In this document: positions 6,982 to 7,490 of the stretch, piece by piece
Layout of the letters: each line of letters opens with the position of its first letter
How positions within the stretch are numbered: position 1 is the stretch's first letter
Assembly: GCA_003551745.1 (NCBI GenBank)
Contig: PUNI01000074.1
Coordinates: 1 to 7,490 of the forward strand
DNA length: 7,490 nt
Source: Paracoccaceae bacterium
GTDB taxonomy: Bacteria > Pseudomonadota > Alphaproteobacteria > Rhodobacterales > Rhodobacteraceae
Direction of reading: 5' to 3'
Translations under genes and position numbers: made by a program
Notes under the pieces: generated by a model
Told to the model about the DNA's origin: nothing
The model's database searches: none
Seen by the model: only the letters and a program-made list of their open reading frames with translations

Positions 6982-7490
6982 TCAGTACCCCCTTTGGATG
7001 GCGGCGGCGTCCATCGCCTCGCGTCCGGTGATCGCGTCGCCGGCAGGCCAGAAGGGCAGGTCGAGCCACCAGTTCCACCATTCGGGCCAGCCCTGGGACC
7101 AGACCGGGCCGGAAATGATGATGCAAACGGCAGACCAGAAGCCCGCGTTCAGCGCCAGCAGAAGGCCGAGCCGGTGGATGCCGAGCGGGCCGATTGAATA
7201 GCCGATGAAGTCACGGAAGAAGGTGTCTTCGTGGTCGGGCGTCTTCATCTCCTCGCCCTTCTCGGGGTTGGCCGCCGAGAGCACGAGACCGCCGTGCAGC
7301 GCCAGGGCCAGCGTGGTGGTGAAGAAGAAGGTCACCGCCAGCATGTGCGCCGGGTTGTAGTGGAAGTGCAGATAGGCGTAGCCGACGTTCGACACCCAGT
7401 CGAGGTGGCTGAAGATGCCATAGGGAAAGCCGTGCCCCCAGGCGCCCATCGCCAGCGGGCGGAACACCACCAGCGTGACATAGGCGAAGA
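6982..7490 (-). CDS. pufL: Photosynthetic reaction centre L subunit, 3' part only
   Basis: The window holds the last 168 codons; the start lies beyond 7490. The visible part begins at the equivalent of about residue 126 of Rhodobacter sphaeroides L ([11 protein letters not shown]) and runs through the end of helix C plus helices D and E. Conserved residues by R. sphaeroides numbering: H153 (HLDW, accessory bacteriochlorophyll), Y162 (NVGYAY, between the special pair and the cytochrome), H173 (YNPAH, special pair), H190 and H230 (iron), and E212, D213 and S223 (proton delivery to QB, in [11 protein letters not shown] and GYSIG). The C-terminus after LPFW is about 12 residues longer than in R. 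sphaeroides. The stop is one base before the pufM start. Upstream pufB and pufA are expected outside the window. Confidence 0.98.
   Translation of the reverse strand, partial: FAYVTLVVFRPLAMGAWGHGFPYGIFSHLDWVSNVGYAYLHFHYNPAHMLAVTFFFTTTLALALHGGLVLSAANPEKGEEMKTPDHEDTFFRDFIGYSIGPLGIHRLGLLLALNAGFWSAVCIIISGPVWSQGWPEWWNWWLDLPFWPAGDAITGREAMDAAAIQRGY
6988..6994 (-). promoter_or_regulatory. Ribosome binding site of pufM inside pufL
   Basis: AAGGGGG on the minus strand, within the final codons of pufL, ends 7 bases before the pufM ATG at 6980. It is less canonical than the pufC and dxs sites but well placed. Confidence 0.6.

Noticed and set aside
1..7490. CRISPR arrays, tRNA or rRNA genes, insertion sequences
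   Set aside because: I saw no regularly spaced repeats, cloverleaf-like sequence, transposase or terminal inverted repeats anywhere in the window.

Overview
This high-GC window is one edge of a photosynthesis gene cluster from a purple alphaproteobacterium. The reaction-centre proteins and the pufL-pufM-pufC-dxs gene order point to Rhodobacterales. A PufC with only three haem motifs is most like what is known from Rhodovulum. The genus is an inference; the window has no rRNA or other species marker.

Layout from left to right. (1) Positions 1-1065, minus strand: a GT4-type glycosyltransferase whose C-terminus is cut by the window edge. (2) Positions 1066-1411: a divergent intergenic region with no convincing gene. 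(3) Positions 1412-2653, plus strand: a complete SLC13/ArsB-type membrane anion permease. (4) Positions 2654-2727: a short convergent gap with a perfect 9-bp hairpin. (5) Positions 2728-4644, minus strand: dxs, the first enzyme of the MEP isoprenoid pathway. (6) Positions 4645-4869: a structured spacer with several stem-loops and one textbook intrinsic terminator reading in the puf direction. (7) Positions 4870-7490, minus strand: pufC, pufM and the 3' part of pufL. They are tightly coupled: pufL-pufM have a 1-nt gap and pufM-pufC overlap by 1 nt in TGATG.

How the genes work together: PufL and PufM form the photochemical core that binds the special pair, bacteriopheophytins, quinones and iron. 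PufC is the periplasmic multihaem cytochrome that re-reduces the special pair. Dxs supplies isoprenoid precursors for the bacteriochlorophyll tail, carotenoids and quinones. The permease and glycosyltransferase have no evident photosynthetic role and probably mark the cluster boundary.

The most notable observation is PufC. The CxxCH motif of haem 1 is absent, and the methionine that should ligate that haem is replaced by isoleucine. The motifs and axial ligands of haems 2, 3 and 4 are intact. The protein also lacks a lipobox cysteine and instead has an N-terminal membrane helix. Triheme PufC is already known in Rhodovulum, so this is unusual rather than new. I found no undescribed system in this window.
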